A DNA stretch of 64,000 bases from Caulobacter segnis (GTDB lineage: Bacteria > Pseudomonadota > Alphaproteobacteria > Caulobacterales > Caulobacteraceae), in NCBI RefSeq assembly GCF_029543125.1, contig NZ_JARQWW010000002.1, positions 496,001-560,000 of the forward strand, read 5' to 3'. A program made the translations under genes and the position numbers. Below, one piece after another: positions 63,352 to 64,000 of the stretch (position 1 is its first letter; each line of letters begins with the position of its first letter). Under the pieces are notes generated by a model, which saw only the letters and a program-made list of their open reading frames with translations, did not search any database and was not told the origin of the DNA.

Positions 63352-63369
63352 TGGTGGAGCTAAGCGGAG
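63351..63369 (-). repeat. Proximal attachment site in tRNA-Ala (att repeat)
   Basis: Nineteen bases at the 3' end of tRNA-Ala(GGC), identical to 57151-57169. This copy is joined to the tRNA body and restores a functional gene. Confidence 0.9.
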
Positions 63370-63427
63370 TCGAACCGCTGACCTCTTGAATGCCATTCAA
63401 GCGCTCTACCAGCTGAGCTATAGCCCC
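63352..63427 (-). tRNA. tRNA-Ala (anticodon GGC)
   Basis: A 76-base tRNA with encoded CCA. Acceptor GGGGCTA (from 63427) pairs with TAGCTCC with one G-T pair. The D-arm AGCTCAGCTGGTAGAGC, the anticodon stem CTTGA/TCAAG with loop ATGGCAT (anticodon GGC) and the T-arm GCGGTTCGACTCCGC are all present. Its 3' part is shared with the island boundary. Confidence 0.98.
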
Positions 63428-63543
63428 AGAACCTTAGGTTCTCTCGGCGGGTCTGGTGTTCGTCCCCCCGAGCGAGGCGCGGAACCTATTCCGGGAGTTT
63501 GATCGGATCAAGCCTCCCGGAAAGATTTTTTGCGCCTCAATTT
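63428..63543. other. Short spacer between tRNA-Ala and the TIGR02300 gene
   Basis: About 116 bases. It holds the tRNA promoter region. A GC-rich dyad with arms TTCCGGGA / TCCCGGAA (about 63489 and 63516) lies just after the downstream gene stop. No ORF. Confidence 0.4.
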
Positions 63544-64000
63544 TTATTGGTCGTCTTCGTCCTCGGAACCGGGGATTCCGTCGATGTCGCCATCTTCGAA
63601 ATCCTCTTCCTCGTCCTCGAGGAACGGCACGTCCTCGCCCTCTTCTTCGGCGAGATCCTCGTCTTCGGCGAAGTCGACGCCCAGGTCGTCGCTGCCCGGC
63701 GTGGGAGCGCCCGGCTCGGCGTCGTCGCCGTCATCGCTCTCGACCACCTCATCGGCGGCCTCGTCGATTTCCGGAGTCTGGTCAGCTTCGTCCTCGAAGC
63801 CGTCCTCGCTCTCGGTTTGCTTGACCTGATCTTCCTTTTCGTCGTCCGTGTCGTAATCCGGCGTCACGGCGCGTGCGCGCACGCGGCGGCTGCGGATCGC
63901 TTCTTCCGGATCGAACTGTTCGCCGCACTTGGGGCAGACAGCCGGGCGCTTGCCCAGGTCGTAGAACTTCGATTGGCAGTTCGGGCAAACTTGCTTTGCG
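63544..64000 (-). CDS. TIGR02300-type acidic zinc-ribbon protein (partial, N-terminus outside window)
   Basis: About 152 C-terminal codons of a minus-strand gene that enters from beyond the window. A zinc ribbon, CPNCQSKFYDLGKRPAVCPKCG, is followed by a basic patch (IRSRRVRARAV) and a very long acidic tail rich in Asp/Glu (residues ~50 to end). This is the TIGR02300 family found in alphaproteobacteria. Function unknown; the combination suggests nucleic-acid or protein binding. The start codon is outside the window. Confidence 0.88.
   Translation of the reverse strand, partial: AKQVCPNCQSKFYDLGKRPAVCPKCGEQFDPEEAIRSRRVRARAVTPDYDTDDEKEDQVKQTESEDGFEDEADQTPEIDEAADEVVESDDGDDAEPGAPTPGSDDLGVDFAEDEDLAEEEGEDVPFLEDEEEDFEDGDIDGIPGSEDEDDQ

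Larger units (their letters stand above)
57151..63369. mobile_element. Genomic island integrated in tRNA-Ala(GGC), immobilised
   Basis: About 6.2 kb bounded by a 19-bp direct repeat of the tRNA-Ala 3' end. Contents: a leader region with small ORFs, a DGQHR-domain protein, a GHKL-ATPase/nuclease-like protein, an IS3-family element and an integrase remnant next to the tRNA. Base composition is visibly less GC-rich than the flanking chromosome, most clearly in the two large genes. The integrase keeps only its first ~37 codons, so self-excision should be impossible without help. Confidence 0.88.

Overview
The window reads as chromosome of a high-GC alphaproteobacterium, most likely a Caulobacteraceae member (Caulobacter, Phenylobacterium or Brevundimonas). 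The grounds are the high GC content, the lptC-lptA-lptB / rpoN / hpf / ptsN order, a TIGR02300-type acidic zinc-ribbon protein, a UrcA-family protein, a DUF1150 gene beside an Hsp20 gene, and a secreted-type protein whose C-terminus resembles the LPS-anchoring region of the Caulobacter S-layer protein RsaA. Species assignment is inference.

Layout. 1-8.4 kb: heptose kinase (partial), threonine ammonia-lyase, FKBP lipoprotein, DUF808 membrane protein, SGNH hydrolase, purU and argE. 8.4-11.3 kb: two divergent glycosyltransferases and a YitT-type membrane protein. 11.3-12.6 kb: a Fic protein behind three regularly spaced copies of one dyad. 12.6-15.5 kb: truncated globin, CocE-type hydrolase and a His-Gly repeat protein. 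15.5-17.4 kb: an accessory cassette (XRE regulator divergent from a translationally coupled three-gene operon with a HEPN-like middle gene), bounded by a 54-bp direct repeat derived from the 3' end of queG. 17.4-28.6 kb: queG, a GST, two transporters, UrcA, an S9 peptidase, two divergent citrate synthases (one fused to a DNA-binding domain) and a methyltransferase. 28.7-34.7 kb: gltD-gltB. 34.9-40.5 kb: uppP, the VCBS/S-layer-anchor protein, an MFS efflux pump, DUF6481 and an NDUFA9-like protein. 40.7-48.3 kb: tRNA-Leu(CAG), RNase D, and the lptCAB-rpoN-hpf-ptsN cluster with an alpha/beta hydrolase and an ExoD gene inserted. 48.4-57.0 kb: DUF1150/Hsp20, DUF2200, a CPA1 antiporter, a TolB-propeller amidohydrolase, a Tim44-like protein and an OmpA lipoprotein.

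57.15-63.37 kb is a genomic island in the 3' end of tRNA-Ala(GGC). A 19-bp copy of the tRNA end marks its far side. It carries an untranslated leader with small ORFs, a DndB-like DGQHR protein and a GHKL ATPase fused to a PD-(D/E)xK nuclease-like domain (a candidate two-gene defence module). An IS3-family element has removed all but the first ~37 codons of the island integrase, so the island looks locked in place. Beyond the tRNA lies the partial TIGR02300 gene.

The two places most likely to hold something undescribed are the DGQHR + GHKL-nuclease pair in the tRNA-Ala island and the repeat-bounded XRE / HEPN-like / paired Tat-leader cassette at queG. The triple-dyad Fic promoter is a third strong signal.
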